The translations under genes were made by a program, and so were the position numbers. From an uncultured Ruminococcus sp. (lineage in GTDB: Bacteria > Bacillota > Clostridia > Oscillospirales > Ruminococcaceae), in the NCBI GenBank assembly GCA_900538575.1, contig UPZA01000009.1:34246-98245 (forward strand): a stretch of 64,000 nt of DNA. The letters are read 5' to 3'. Below the pieces are notes generated by a model. The model had not been told where the DNA came from. It saw nothing but the letters and a program-made list of their open reading frames with translations, and did not search any database. Below, piece after piece: positions 16,715 to 26,821 of this stretch; position 1 is the stretch's first letter, and every line of letters begins with the position of its first letter.

Positions 16715-16730
16715 ATAATAAATAAAGAAA

Positions 16731-16783
16731 TTCCCCTTTTGTTTAACGAAGCTTATTAAACCGCATTATGGCAAAAGGGGGAT
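16731..16783 (-). terminator. Hairpin terminator of clpB
   Basis: TCCCCTTTTG (16732-16741) pairs with CAAAAGGGGGA (16772-16782), with an inner TTTAA/TTAAA stem, just after the clpB stop codon. The minus-strand run after the stem is AATTTCTTT, a modest U tract. Confidence 0.65.
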
Positions 16784-16791
16784 ATATGATT

Positions 16792-19389
16792 TTATTTAAT
16801 AATAAGATTATTTCCGTCAAAATCAAGTATTATGGTTGATTCTGGAGAAACATCGTCGGCAATAATTTTTTTGGCAATCAAAGTTTCAGCTTTTCTTTGT
16901 AAAAATCTTCTGAGAGGTCGCGCACCGTAATTCGGATCATAGCCTTGTTCGATAATATAATTCTTAGCCTTATCTGTTACTTCAATATTAAGCTGTTTGT
17001 CTTTTAAGCGTTCTCTTAAATCATTAATCATGAGATCAACAATACTATAAATCTCATGCTTTGTAAGAGGCTTGTAAAATACAATTTCGTCAAGACGGTT
17101 TAAAAATTCCGGTCTGAATTGCTGTTTTAATAATGAATCAACCTTTGATCTTGCGTCTTGACTAATTTCTCCACTTTCATTAATACCGTCAAGAATATAC
17201 GGCGATCCTAAGTTTGAAGTCAAAATAATTATAGTATTCTTAAAATCAACAGTTCTTCCCTGAGAGTCGGTAATACGTCCGTCATCTAAAACCTGAAGCA
17301 AAATATTGAAAACATCAGGATGCGCTTTCTCTACCTCGTCAAGTAGAATGACTGAATAAGGTTTTCTTCTTACAGCTTCTGTCAACTGACCTCCCTCTTC
17401 ATAACCGACATATCCCGGAGGAGCTCCTATAAGGCGACTTACACTGAATTTTTCCATGTATTCGCTCATATCAATACGAACGATATTATGTTCATCGTCA
17501 AATAACGATTCAGCAAGAGCTTTAGCAAGTTCAGTTTTACCAACTCCGGTAGGACCAAGAAAGAGAAAAGAACCAATAGGTCTGTTTGGATCCTGTATAC
17601 CTGCTCTTGAACGAATAATTGCTTCGCTTACTTTTTTAACGGCTTCATCCTGACCGATAACACGTTTATGAAGTACATCTTCTAAATGCAAAAGCTTATC
17701 GCGTTCACCCTCCATTAGCTTTGATACCGGTATACCTGTCCATCTGCAAATAATTCTCGCTATTTCTTCATCAGTAACCTTATCCCTTAAAAGAGAATCT
17801 CCAGTTTTGGCCTTTTCTGCGATTTTTTCTTCTTCCTCCAGCTCCCTTTGTAATTGCGGGAGTTTTCCGTATTTTAATTCCGCTGCTTTATTAAGGTCAT
17901 ATTCGCGCTCTGCTTTTGAAATATCTGCATTTATTTTTTCAATGTCTTCTCTGAGCTTTTGTACCTTTGTAATAGCAGATTTTTCATTTTCCCACTTTGC
18001 TTTCATCTCGTTAAATTTACCGCGCATTTCTGCAAGTTCCTTTTGCACTTCTTTTAAGTGTTCGGCTGAAATTTTATCGTTTTCTTTTTTAAGAGCCGCT
18101 TCTTCTATTTCATGCTGTATAATTTTTCTTGAAATTTCATCAAGCTCTGTCGGCATCGAGTCTATTTCTGTCCTAATCATTGCACATGCCTCGTCTACGA
18201 GATCAATCGCCTTGTCCGGAAGAAATCTATCGCTGATATATCTGTCGGAAAGAGCAGCTGCAGCAATTAACGCCTGATCGTGAATCTTAACTCCATGGAA
18301 AACCTCATAACGTTCCTTTAAGCCTCTTAATATAGATATAGTATCTTCTACGGTAGGTTCGTTTACCATAACCGGTTGAAAACGTCTTTCAAGAGCAGCG
18401 TCCTTTTCGATATATTGTCTATATTCGTTAAGAGTCGTTGCGCCTATACAATGCAATTCTCCTCTTGCCAGCATAGGCTTCAGAAGATTACCGGCATCCA
18501 TTGCGCCATCTGTTTTCCCCGCTCCTACTATTGTATGAAGCTCATCAATAAAAAGAATTATTCTGCCTTCACTTTTTTTTATCTCTGATAAAACGGCTTT
18601 TAATCTTTCCTCAAACTCTCCTCTGTATTTAGCGCCTGCAACAAGCGCTCCTAAATCCAGTGAAAAAATTTTTCTATCCTTAAGACTATCGGGAACATCG
18701 CCCGCTACAATTCTCAGAGCGAGCCCTTCTGCTATTGCAGTTTTACCAACCCCCGGTTCACCGATTAAAACAGGATTATTTTTAGTTTTTCTGGATAAAA
18801 TCCTTATTACATTTCTGATCTCACTATCACGTCCAATTACAGGATCAAGCTTATTATTTCTTGCAAGCTCCACCAGCTCCTGACCGTATTTAGCAAGTAC
18901 ATCATATGTTTCCTCAGGATTTTGATTTGTAACCTTTGCATTTCCTCTAACTTCCATCAAAGCCTTTAAAAATTTATCTTTATTAATAGAAAATGCTCTG
19001 AATGTTTCTTTAAGCTTAGATGTAGGATTTTCAAGCAGCGATAAAAATATGTGTTCCACTGAAACATATTCATCTTTCATACTTTTAGCTTGCTTTTCAG
19101 AATCGACAAGTATTCTGTCTGCTTCATTGGATATATACACAGCGCCGTTTTGACGTCCTGATCCCGTAACCTTAGGCAAAGATGATATAATCTGAATAAC
19201 AGCTCCTATGAGCGCTTGAACATCAGTATTCATCTTCTGTATAAGCTGACCGATTAGACCATTTTCCTGACTAAGCAGAGCATATGTTAGATGTTCCGGT
19301 TCAATGGCATTATTCTGATATTCTGTTGCAGTATCCTGAGCATATTGAAGGGCTTCAAGAGACTTTTGAGTAAATTTTTGAACATTCAT
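16792..19389 (-). CDS. clpB: ATP-dependent disaggregase ClpB
   Basis: Hexameric AAA+ chaperone that pulls proteins out of aggregates together with DnaK. The 865 residues show the N-terminal Clp repeat domain (about 1-145). The first AAA+ module follows, with GEPGVGKTA at about 208, and then the long coiled-coil middle domain (about 410-520) that distinguishes ClpB from ClpC/ClpA. The second AAA+ module has GPTGVGKTE at about 611, and a ClpB C-terminal domain ends the protein. No ClpP-binding IGF/L loop is apparent. AAGGAGG precedes the ATG. It lies 12 bases after an RHH-type gene, and I see no CIRCE or CtsR box upstream, so heat control may differ from the usual Firmicutes scheme. Confidence 0.97.
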   Translation of the reverse strand: MNVQKFTQKSLEALQYAQDTATEYQNNAIEPEHLTYALLSQENGLIGQLIQKMNTDVQALIGAVIQIISSLPKVTGSGRQNGAVYISNEADRILVDSEKQAKSMKDEYVSVEHIFLSLLENPTSKLKETFRAFSINKDKFLKALMEVRGNAKVTNQNPEETYDVLAKYGQELVELARNNKLDPVIGRDSEIRNVIRILSRKTKNNPVLIGEPGVGKTAIAEGLALRIVAGDVPDSLKDRKIFSLDLGALVAGAKYRGEFEERLKAVLSEIKKSEGRIILFIDELHTIVGAGKTDGAMDAGNLLKPMLARGELHCIGATTLNEYRQYIEKDAALERRFQPVMVNEPTVEDTISILRGLKERYEVFHGVKIHDQALIAAAALSDRYISDRFLPDKAIDLVDEACAMIRTEIDSMPTELDEISRKIIQHEIEEAALKKENDKISAEHLKEVQKELAEMRGKFNEMKAKWENEKSAITKVQKLREDIEKINADISKAEREYDLNKAAELKYGKLPQLQRELEEEEKIAEKAKTGDSLLRDKVTDEEIARIICRWTGIPVSKLMEGERDKLLHLEDVLHKRVIGQDEAVKKVSEAIIRSRAGIQDPNRPIGSFLFLGPTGVGKTELAKALAESLFDDEHNIVRIDMSEYMEKFSVSRLIGAPPGYVGYEEGGQLTEAVRRKPYSVILLDEVEKAHPDVFNILLQVLDDGRITDSQGRTVDFKNTIIILTSNLGSPYILDGINESGEISQDARSKVDSLLKQQFRPEFLNRLDEIVFYKPLTKHEIYSIVDLMINDLRERLKDKQLNIEVTDKAKNYIIEQGYDPNYGARPLRRFLQRKAETLIAKKIIADDVSPESTIILDFDGNNLIIK

Positions 19390-19401
19390 AAAAATACCTC
19401 C

Positions 19402-20064
19402 TTAAATAATAATTAAACCTATTTTAATATTATCTAAAAACATTTTTTCCATTTTTTCAATTGTTGATTCAGGATCTTCTATATTTGCAAAATAAAGTTT
19501 TATTTCTGAATCAAGCAATCTTATATAATCGCCTATGGCTTTTCCAAGGACTTCCGGATTTTTATGTTTAACAGGTTCCGATATTTTAAGACTACGTATA
19601 AACTTTCCTTCTTTATAAGCATATTCCACACCCTCCGGAAAATATTTATTTATATGTTTTTTCTCGAGACTATACCACAAATTAAAGAAATGGCCAAGAA
19701 AATTGATCAGATCAGAATTCTGAGTTCGGAACGAAACGCAAAGATAACCGAATACATCGTTTTTAATTTCTTTTAGAAGTTCGATACGGTATCTTATGGT
19801 TGGCTTATACTTGTAACGCAGTGGGCTTTTTATAAAAAGCATAGCATTTGACGATTGTCCTTGAATCTGAAAATGATTATCCATAATTGTTCTCATACAG
19901 TCGAAAACATCTTTAATAAGACTTTCAGGAGTCTTAAACGATACATGTTCTGCGAGTATTTGATTAATCAGATTTGAACGGCTTGTATTTAATTTATATG
20001 CCATATCATCAATAGCTTTGACTACGTCGTCCATAAGTACAAGACTATAAACGCTTTTTTTCAT
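19402..20064 (-). CDS. Ribbon-helix-helix-type protein cotranscribed with clpB
   Basis: The first 45 of 220 residues look like a CopG/Arc-type ribbon-helix-helix: a short strand (SVYSLVLMD), a helix (DVVKAIDDMAYKLN), then SRSNLINQILAEHV. The remaining 170 residues are unfamiliar, with no membrane segment and no catalytic motif. It starts after AAAGGAGGG and ends 12 bases before clpB, so both come from the consensus promoter at 20086-20114. I infer a DNA-binding regulator, perhaps of its own operon or of stress genes, but the function of the large C-terminal domain is unknown. It might sense misfolding or a partner protein. Confidence 0.65.
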   Translation of the reverse strand: MKKSVYSLVLMDDVVKAIDDMAYKLNTSRSNLINQILAEHVSFKTPESLIKDVFDCMRTIMDNHFQIQGQSSNAMLFIKSPLRYKYKPTIRYRIELLKEIKNDVFGYLCVSFRTQNSDLINFLGHFFNLWYSLEKKHINKYFPEGVEYAYKEGKFIRSLKISEPVKHKNPEVLGKAIGDYIRLLDSEIKLYFANIEDPESTIEKMEKMFLDNIKIGLIII

Positions 20065-20085
20065 TTTCTCCCTCCTTTTATTACA

Positions 20086-20114
20086 ATTATAGCATTAGTT
20101 TCATAACTTGTCAA
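20086..20114 (-). promoter_or_regulatory. Consensus SigA promoter of the RHH-clpB operon
   Basis: TTGACA (20109-20114), 17 bases, TATAAT (20086-20091) on the minus strand. The -35 is embedded in the 9-mer palindrome CTTGTCAAG (20107-20115). The hexamer AATGCT occurs just before both the -35 and the -10. These are possible operator half-sites. No CIRCE inverted repeat is seen. Confidence 0.85.
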
Positions 20115-20157
20115 GCATTTTATATAATTTATCGTTCAAATTATTATTTTGTACAGA

Positions 20158-20187
20158 TGAAAAAAAAACCGCACTAAAAAGTGCGGT
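20158..20187 (-). terminator. Terminator of prs
   Basis: ACCGCACT / AGTGCGGT with a 4-nt loop, followed on the minus strand by a run of nine T. It lies just after the prs stop codon and before the promoter of the RHH-clpB operon. Confidence 0.93.
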
Positions 20188-20193
20188 AAAAAT

Positions 20194-21336
20194 TTATACT
20201 TGAGACGCAAGCAGAGTTTTAATTTTTTCATGAGGATCAATAACAGTACTTATGGAAACATCATGATTTATTGATGCAATAAAATATGCAATATATTTAG
20301 AAACATCAACCTCATGAAACCACGGACGTTTTAAAAGCTCAGGTGATCTATATGTTAAATTGGTTCCGAAAACTCCTGAAATATAACCGTCTTCATAAGC
20401 CTTGTCAAATTTTTCAAAACCGTTAGTGAAAAGTCCGTAAGTACCATAAGCAAAAAATCTCCTTGCTTTTTTTGCTTTTAAAGCATAAGCAATATCCAAA
20501 ACGGATTCTCCGGAAGAAATTATATCGTCTGCTACGAAAACATCTTTTCCTTCCATAGAATTACCCAAGTATTCATGAGCGACTATAGGATTCCTGCCGT
20601 CAACAATTTTAGAATAATCACGTCTCTTATAAAACATACCCATATCTACGCCTAAAACAGAAGCATAATACATATTTCTATTGAGCGCTCCTTCATCAGG
20701 ACTTACAACCATAAATTCGTCTTTATTAATTACAAGATCCTTGACATTTTTTAATAACGCTTTCAAAACCTGATATGATGGGATTACATTATCGAATCCC
20801 ATTAATGGAATCGCATTATGTACTCTTGGATCATGAGCGTCGAATGTTACTATATTTGATACTCCCATAGACTGAAGCTCCTGAAGAGCGCAAGCACAGT
20901 CAAGAGACTCGCGGTAACTTCTCTTATGCTGACGTCCGCCGTATAGGATAGGCATAATAACGTTGATTCTGTGCGCTTTGCCGGAAATAGCCTGAATTAT
21001 TCTTTTAAGATCCTGATAATGGTCGTCAGGAGACATATAATTTTCTCTGCCGAACATTTGATAAGTGCAACTGTAATTGCCTACGTCTACTACAATAAAA
21101 ATATCCTTACCTCTAACGGTAGATTCGATTAGTCCCTTTCCGTCTCCTGAGGCAAATCTCGGGCATTGGTTTTTAATGAGAAGAGTATCAATATCATATC
21201 CTCCTTTTTGAGCCCATGAAACAAGATATCTGTCAATCATCTTTCCAAGCTCAGCAGCGCCCTCAAGAGCAATTATTCCAAGAGGAGCTACACTTGTCTG
21301 TGAATTAAATAAAACTTCGCTTGCTTTTGCAGTCAT
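20194..21336 (-). CDS. prs: Ribose-phosphate pyrophosphokinase (clostridial long form)
   Basis: Makes PRPP from ribose 5-phosphate and ATP for nucleotide, His and Trp synthesis. The 380-residue product is longer than classic Prs (about 315). The catalytic region reads RQHKRSYRESLDCACALQEL where classic enzymes have YARQDR..., and TFDAHDPR replaces the usual TxDLH. The PRPP-binding loop VFVADDIISSGES is clear. This is a variant family that I recognise from Clostridia. It follows ppa by 25 bases, probably as one operon with pyrophosphatase. That pairs PRPP supply with removal of the PPi released by phosphoribosyltransferases. The C-terminal extension (about 350-380) is helical. Confidence 0.88.
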   Translation of the reverse strand: MTAKASEVLFNSQTSVAPLGIIALEGAAELGKMIDRYLVSWAQKGGYDIDTLLIKNQCPRFASGDGKGLIESTVRGKDIFIVVDVGNYSCTYQMFGRENYMSPDDHYQDLKRIIQAISGKAHRINVIMPILYGGRQHKRSYRESLDCACALQELQSMGVSNIVTFDAHDPRVHNAIPLMGFDNVIPSYQVLKALLKNVKDLVINKDEFMVVSPDEGALNRNMYYASVLGVDMGMFYKRRDYSKIVDGRNPIVAHEYLGNSMEGKDVFVADDIISSGESVLDIAYALKAKKARRFFAYGTYGLFTNGFEKFDKAYEDGYISGVFGTNLTYRSPELLKRPWFHEVDVSKYIAYFIASINHDVSISTVIDPHEKIKTLLASQV

Positions 21337-21361
21337 TAGCTTTTACCTTTTCCTTCCATTT

Positions 21362-21892
21362 TTATTTACAGAACTTATTAATATAATGTTCAATATCATT
21401 AGCAATAATATCCCTTGCACTTTCTGCATTTTCGATTTCGTCAACAGCAGTCGTTTTATTTTCAAGCTCTTTATAAACCTTGAAAAAATGAATCATTTCA
21501 TCAAAGATATGCTTAGGTAGCTCGTCTATATCCCTATAGGTATTATAATTGGGGTCATCGAAAGGGATAGCTATAATTTTATCGTCGTGACGTCCGCTGT
21601 CTATCATTCTGATAACGCCAATAGGATAACATCTTACAAGCGTCATTGGATAAAGAGTTTCTGAACATAATACAAGAACATCTAAAGGGTCTCCATCGTC
21701 AGCGTATGTTCTTGGAATAAGTCCGTAATTCGCAGGGTAGTGGGTAGAAGTATAAAGTATTCTGTCAAGCTTGATAAGACCTGTTTCCTTATCAAGTTCA
21801 TATTTAATTTTGCTTCCTTTTGGAATTTCAATTACAGCAACAAAATCTTCCCGGCTGATTCGCTTAGGACTGATATTATGCCATATATTCAA
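21362..21892 (-). CDS. ppa: Inorganic pyrophosphatase, family I
   Basis: Soluble Mg-dependent enzyme that hydrolyses PPi to two phosphates and pulls biosynthetic reactions forward. The family signature [10 protein letters not shown] is present, with other active-site elements [32 protein letters not shown] and the later acidic segment around [13 protein letters not shown] choose the TTG at 21892 (176 residues) because AAAGGAG lies eight bases before it. The in-frame ATG six codons upstream overlaps that RBS. It is the first gene of a ppa-prs operon driven by the promoter at 21949-21977. Confidence 0.93.
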   Translation of the reverse strand: MNIWHNISPKRISREDFVAVIEIPKGSKIKYELDKETGLIKLDRILYTSTHYPANYGLIPRTYADDGDPLDVLVLCSETLYPMTLVRCYPIGVIRMIDSGRHDDKIIAIPFDDPNYNTYRDIDELPKHIFDEMIHFFKVYKELENKTTAVDEIENAESARDIIANDIEHYINKFCK

Positions 21893-21948
21893 TTTTTTAA
21901 CTCCTTTCAATATAAAAAATCCAATAAAACCTTTAAACTACATTAATA

Positions 21949-21977
21949 AGTATATAATCTTTTTGATAGTTTGTCAA
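21949..21977 (-). promoter_or_regulatory. SigA promoter of ppa-prs
   Basis: TTGACA (21972-21977), 17 bases, TATACT (21949-21954) on the minus strand, about 57 bases before the TTG start of ppa. Confidence 0.82.
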
Positions 21978-22100
21978 TGTGCTTTGTGATTTTTAGCACA
22001 AACATATAAATAAACAAAATCTGAAAGGAATTTTTTCATTTTATTGTAAATATTTTCTCTTTTAGTATTATCTAAATTCGTTTAAAATTATTTTTTAGAA

Positions 22101-22129
22101 TTGAAATTTACAGAAAAAGATGATATAAT
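22101..22129 (+). promoter_or_regulatory. SigA promoter of the MoxR/DUF58/transglutaminase operon
   Basis: TTGAAA (22101-22106), 17 bases, TATAAT (22124-22129), 31 bases before the ATG of the MoxR gene. Confidence 0.8.
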
Positions 22130-22159
22130 AAATATATTATATAAAGAGGGGAACAAAAA

Positions 22160-23125
22160 ATGGAAAGAATTAATGATAGTATTTCGTCAAAAAAAATAAA
22201 TATGATTGTAAGCGAAATAAAAAAAGCGGTAATAGGGAAAGATGAAACAATTATTAAAGTATTGCTCGCTATTTTGGCTAAAGGACATATACTTATAGAG
22301 GACATACCTGGAGTAGGCAAAACTACAATGGCGCTCGCATTTTCAAAAGCTATGTCGTTAGATTATAACAGAATGCAGTTTACACCGGATGTTCTTCCGA
22401 CTGATATAACTGGATTTTCAATATATAATAAATCAACCGGAAATTTTGAATATAAACCTGGTGTCGCAGTCTGCAACTTGTTTTTAGCTGATGAAATAAA
22501 CCGCACCTCAAGTAAAACTCAGTCGGCTCTTCTTGAAATAATGGAAGAGGGGAATATAACTGTTGACGGAAAAAGCTATCGTTTACCTCAGCCATATACG
22601 GTGATCGCAACTCAGAATCCAATAGGTTCAATAGGTACGCAAATGCTTCCGGAATCTCAGCTTGACCGATTTATGATAAAATTAAACATGGGTTATCCGG
22701 ATGTAAAAAGTGAGATTAAAATACTAAAATCTAAATTAGGGGACTATGGAAAAGGCGTTTTTGAAGTTAAAACTGTGGTAACTTTGAATGAATTAAGGAC
22801 TCTTCAGAAATTGGTCGAAAACGTATATATAAACGACAGTATATTTGCTTATATAGCTTATCTTGCAGACGCAACCAGAAAGCATCCGATGATAAGTCTT
22901 GGTCTTAGTCCCAGGGGAGCTATTAGTCTTGCATCAATGTCAAAGGCATCTGCGCTTTTATGCGGACGAGACTATGTTATACCTGATGATGTTGCGTTTG
23001 TATTTAATGAAGTTGCTCAGCATCGTATAATATTGGAAAGAAAAGCTTCATTAAGCGAATTGAATGAATCAGCAGTTTTAAATGAGATTTTGAGGAATGT
23101 ATCTGTTCCTAAAATAACAGTCTGA
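22160..23125 (+). CDS. MoxR-family AAA+ ATPase
   Basis: Chaperone-like AAA+ ATPase of 321 residues. It shows Walker A GVGKTT (51-56), the MoxR signature following it (RMQFTPDVLPTDITGF) and Walker B LFLADEINR. It also has sensor 1 IATQNPI and sensor 2 LGLSPRGA. MoxR proteins with adjacent DUF58 and transglutaminase genes form a widespread three-gene unit. That unit is thought to assemble or activate a protein complex at the membrane, but its target is unknown. The ATG follows GAGGGG. The next gene starts eight bases after its stop, so translation is likely coupled. Confidence 0.93.
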   Translation: MERINDSISSKKINMIVSEIKKAVIGKDETIIKVLLAILAKGHILIEDIPGVGKTTMALAFSKAMSLDYNRMQFTPDVLPTDITGFSIYNKSTGNFEYKPGVAVCNLFLADEINRTSSKTQSALLEIMEEGNITVDGKSYRLPQPYTVIATQNPIGSIGTQMLPESQLDRFMIKLNMGYPDVKSEIKILKSKLGDYGKGVFEVKTVVTLNELRTLQKLVENVYINDSIFAYIAYLADATRKHPMISLGLSPRGAISLASMSKASALLCGRDYVIPDDVAFVFNEVAQHRIILERKASLSELNESAVLNEILRNVSVPKITV

Positions 23126-23133
23126 GGTTTATT

Positions 23134-24300
23134 ATGTTGTCTGTAAAAATTTTATATATGTTATTACTGATAATATCAGTAATTTTTTATTTACTTTATA
23201 CAGAAATGCTTTCATTATATATTCTGATATTTTTAGTTGCGCTGCCGTTATTATTAGGAGCAATAATTATTTATTCAAGATTTTTTATTAAGGGAAGTAT
23301 TGAAGCAAAATCAAATACGGTTGTTAAAAAAGGAAAAATAGATATTTTACTTTCGATAAATAATAAAACCATTATTCCGTTTTCAAACAGTATAATAACT
23401 ATAGAATACTTTAATAATCTGTTGAAGTCTTATGATACAATGATATTAACAGTCCCTATTCATTCTTTATGTAATGAAAGAATAAATTTTTCTCTTACTT
23501 CTGATTATTGCGGAATTTTAAATATTAAAATTAAATCTATTCAGATATATGATTTTATTAAACTTTTTTCCTGCCGTATCAAATCAGATGTTGTGAATAA
23601 AATTACTGTTTTACCTGAAATTTATAATCTAAACTCTCTTTATAAATTAAATATTATCAATACAAATGAAAGTAGTATTTTTTCAAAATATAAAAGGGGA
23701 GATGATCCATCAGAGATTTTTGATCTTAAGAATTATTTACCGGGAGATAAGCCAAACAGGATTCATTGGAATTTAAGCTTAAAACAAGATAATCTAATAG
23801 TCAGGCATTACAGTCAACCGGTTAATTCTTCAATTTTAGTAGCTTTGGACTTTAACGGAATCGCATCGGAAAAAAATATAAGAAGTCTTGATACAGTTTC
23901 GGAAGTGTTTGCATCAATATCATTTTTATTAATAGATAATGAAATACCGTTTAAGCTTACATTTTATAATTCACATAAAAATAGTAATGAATTTGTTAGA
24001 GTTATTAACAAATCTGATGTTAGTGAAAATATAAGAAGTATATTTGAAAATGGACCTTCTGACGATTCTGTCCTTACCAAGGAAATATCAGAAAAAGCAT
24101 ACGACTTTTCTAAAATAGTTTATATATCGTCATCTGCTGAAAATATATCGGAATTATATAACCAAAGCAATCAGAATATGACTTTAATATATATAAAGAA
24201 CGAATTTTCAAATGATTTCGCAGAATTTGAAAATTCTGATCATATAATCATAATACCAGCGGGAAAGCTGGAAGAAAATATATCAAAATTAGTTATATAG
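23134..24300 (+). CDS. DUF58 domain protein
   Basis: A 388-residue protein with two N-terminal membrane segments (about 3-50), then an extracellular- or cytosol-facing beta-rich domain. The DUF58 hallmark follows at about residue 190: KRGDDPSEIFDLKNYLPGD, then NRIHWNLSLKQDNLIVRHY. The C-terminal half resembles a degenerate von Willebrand A fold (SILVALDFNG with a partial MIDAS). It is translated from an ATG after GAGG, eight bases after moxR. DUF58 proteins are the usual partners of MoxR ATPases; the metal-binding A domain may be its client. Function is unknown beyond that association. Confidence 0.88.
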   Translation: MLSVKILYMLLLIISVIFYLLYTEMLSLYILIFLVALPLLLGAIIIYSRFFIKGSIEAKSNTVVKKGKIDILLSINNKTIIPFSNSIITIEYFNNLLKSYDTMILTVPIHSLCNERINFSLTSDYCGILNIKIKSIQIYDFIKLFSCRIKSDVVNKITVLPEIYNLNSLYKLNIINTNESSIFSKYKRGDDPSEIFDLKNYLPGDKPNRIHWNLSLKQDNLIVRHYSQPVNSSILVALDFNGIASEKNIRSLDTVSEVFASISFLLIDNEIPFKLTFYNSHKNSNEFVRVINKSDVSENIRSIFENGPSDDSVLTKEISEKAYDFSKIVYISSSAENISELYNQSNQNMTLIYIKNEFSNDFAEFENSDHIIIIPAGKLEENISKLVI

Positions 24301-24309
24301 GAAATTAAT

Positions 24310-26784
24310 ATGAGTGATAAAAAAATAAAACGAAATATTTACAGCGGAGTCAAAGTAACTGACAGTATATCTTTTACAATACCCAAAAAAAGATTTTTAC
24401 CTGATTTCCTACCCTTAATACTGATTGCCCTTTGCGGAGTTATCGGAATATTTTATTCGTTTATAACAATGTTTTATATTAAAATAAACAACGATATTAT
24501 TGCAGTTTATATTACTTTATTTTTTGCACTGTTTTCTATAATATTTATATTGCCTAAGAAATTTATGTTTACTATTATACCTATTTTGATTATTTATGAA
24601 ATACTATTATATAGAAATTGGAATAATTATATTAAGGGATTTATGTTGATATATAATCAGGTATATAATATTATCTGGCCTAAAAGAAGTGAATATTTTA
24701 ATATAGAATTATCAGGAATTTCAAAAGAAAATACAATATCTATTTTCATGAGTTTTACAATTTTTCTTATTATCATGCTAATATGCTATTTTACAATAGT
24801 AAAACCAAATTTTTTCTTTGGATTTCTTATTACGTTTCCATTTATTGAAATTGGTCTTTATTACGGCAAAACTCCTGCTCTTTTACCGGCCTTTATGGTA
24901 ATAATATACTGGACTGTATTGCTTTCCGTTCATCAGTCAGGCTACTACAGGAATCTGGGAAGAAGTAAGACGGGTTTCATAAGAAAAGGTAACCACTTTA
25001 TAGTTAAACCGATAATTAAATATAGAACTGCCGGACAATCCGGTATTATATTGATGACAGGCTGTGCTTTAATTATTGGATTGATCTTTATTATTATTAA
25101 TTTAACCGGATATTCTCGTTCTGATAGATTGAATATTGTAAGAGACAACCTGAAAACTGCTCTTAGTGAATTTACTTTTAATGATGTTAAAGGAAGTATC
25201 GAACGAATATCTGATTCTTTTGAATTAGGAAATATTAAAATATACAGCCATCGTCTTGGAAATCTGCATTCAATTTCATATAATAATACCACTGATCTTA
25301 TTGTAACTTGCGACGAAGCTTTTAATCCTAATGGTAATATATACCTTAAAGGATATGTAGGATCTATATACGACGGAAAGAGCTGGAATGAGCTTAACAG
25401 TCAAATATATGATAACAGCAGCGGGCTTTTTGATAATTCAAATTTACATCCACAGGATTTTTTATATAACAGTCTTAATGAAAATTCATCTTTAAATTAT
25501 ACTTTAAATATAGAAATTTGTTTTAGAAATGCAAAATATAATTATACTCCATATAATTCTGTTCCAAAAGGGGAGATTAAGTATATAAATGATACTGTCA
25601 TTGAGCTTGAGAATAAGAAAAATTATAGCTTTAATATATCAGAGAAGCAAAATTTTAACAGTCTTATGAAGCAGGAGCAATATGGTAATAATAGTGAATA
25701 TGAAGAATTTGTTTATAGTAATTACCTTAAAGTACCTGATAATGATGAAATCAAGAAACTTTATAATAATTTTATAAAGGATAACATATCTGATAACGTA
25801 TATACCCAGCTTAGCTATATCCGTACATTGCTGTCAGATAATGCAGAATATACATTAGAGCCGGGCAAAACGCCGGCAGACCGTGATTTTGTAAATTATT
25901 TTCTAACAGAAAATCATAAAGGCTACTGCGTTCACTTTGCAACTTCCGGTATAATTCTTGCAAGAATGTCGGGAATCCCTGCACGATATGCCGAAGGATA
26001 TGTTATGACAGAAGATGATTTAAAAGATGAAAACCTAACTCAAAACGGTTATAAAGTAGAAATAAAGGATAACAGGGCTCATGCATGGGCTGAAGTATAT
26101 TTAAAGGAATATGGATGGGTACCGTTTGAATTTACTCCTCCAAGTGCTGCAGCTTTCACAAATATTCAAACTTCGGAAACAAAGGAAACAACTTCAACAC
26201 ATCAAAATATAACAAAAAATTCAGAAAATATAAGCTTAAGCAGTAATACTAAAAATGCCGATGAAATCACTGATACAACTATTAAAACAAAAACAGAGAA
26301 ATCTGTAAATTCTCATACGGATTTTTCCCATCCTTCAGATAATAATCAATATCCAATAGGATTAAAGCTTATTATTGCAGCAACATTTTCAGTTATTTTA
26401 ATTATATCAATAATTGCAGCAATACATTTAATTATTTTAAAAAAACGTAGTAATAGTTTTAAAACTGATAATTATTCTGAAAACGCAATTAATGCATATG
26501 AATATATTTTAAAGTTAATTGATTTTTGCGGTATAAAAAATGATAATATGCAGCATTTAGAATTTGCTGAATATGTAGAAAAAGAATTAAAAGGGACTTT
26601 TAAAAGCAACGAATTTATTGGCGTTACAAAAATAGCTCTTGAAGCAAAATTAAGTAATAAGATTATTAGTAGGGAAAAATCTGAAGCAATAATCAGACTG
26701 GCTTTAAAAATATCGGATATAATTTACAAAAGGCAAAATCTTATAGTCAGGATTTTTATGAAATATTTTAAGAATCTTTGCTGA
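24310..26784 (+). CDS. Membrane-anchored transglutaminase-like protein
   Basis: An 824-residue membrane protein with about six hydrophobic segments in the first 270 residues. A large outward domain follows, then a transglutaminase-core region. Its Cys is C540 (GYCVHFATSG) and its His is H591 (NRAHAWAEVY). The third position reads PFEFTPP, where Glu stands at the usual Asp site. A Ser/Thr-rich linker follows, then one more membrane segment (about 680-710) and a DUF4129-like cytoplasmic tail. It closes the MoxR-DUF58 operon. The family may act as a protease or amide-modifying enzyme outside the membrane, but its substrate is unknown. Confidence 0.9.
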   Translation: MSDKKIKRNIYSGVKVTDSISFTIPKKRFLPDFLPLILIALCGVIGIFYSFITMFYIKINNDIIAVYITLFFALFSIIFILPKKFMFTIIPILIIYEILLYRNWNNYIKGFMLIYNQVYNIIWPKRSEYFNIELSGISKENTISIFMSFTIFLIIMLICYFTIVKPNFFFGFLITFPFIEIGLYYGKTPALLPAFMVIIYWTVLLSVHQSGYYRNLGRSKTGFIRKGNHFIVKPIIKYRTAGQSGIILMTGCALIIGLIFIIINLTGYSRSDRLNIVRDNLKTALSEFTFNDVKGSIERISDSFELGNIKIYSHRLGNLHSISYNNTTDLIVTCDEAFNPNGNIYLKGYVGSIYDGKSWNELNSQIYDNSSGLFDNSNLHPQDFLYNSLNENSSLNYTLNIEICFRNAKYNYTPYNSVPKGEIKYINDTVIELENKKNYSFNISEKQNFNSLMKQEQYGNNSEYEEFVYSNYLKVPDNDEIKKLYNNFIKDNISDNVYTQLSYIRTLLSDNAEYTLEPGKTPADRDFVNYFLTENHKGYCVHFATSGIILARMSGIPARYAEGYVMTEDDLKDENLTQNGYKVEIKDNRAHAWAEVYLKEYGWVPFEFTPPSAAAFTNIQTSETKETTSTHQNITKNSENISLSSNTKNADEITDTTIKTKTEKSVNSHTDFSHPSDNNQYPIGLKLIIAATFSVILIISIIAAIHLIILKKRSNSFKTDNYSENAINAYEYILKLIDFCGIKNDNMQHLEFAEYVEKELKGTFKSNEFIGVTKIALEAKLSNKIISREKSEAIIRLALKISDIIYKRQNLIVRIFMKYFKNLC

Positions 26785-26815
26785 AAAATGAGCGCTTTTA
26801 TAAGCGCTCATTTTT
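26784..26815. terminator. Bidirectional terminator
   Basis: A perfect 14-bp stem, AAAAATGAGCGCTT / AAGCGCTCATTTTT, with TTAT loop. It overlaps the stop codon of the transglutaminase gene and lies just past the convergent ATPase gene at 26822. Confidence 0.95.
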
Positions 26816-26821
26816 GTAAAA

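Noticed and set aside
20086..20115. CIRCE or CtsR box before clpB
   Set aside because: No TTAGCACTC-N9-GAGTGCTAA repeat and no AGGTCAN-type tandem repeat in this region.
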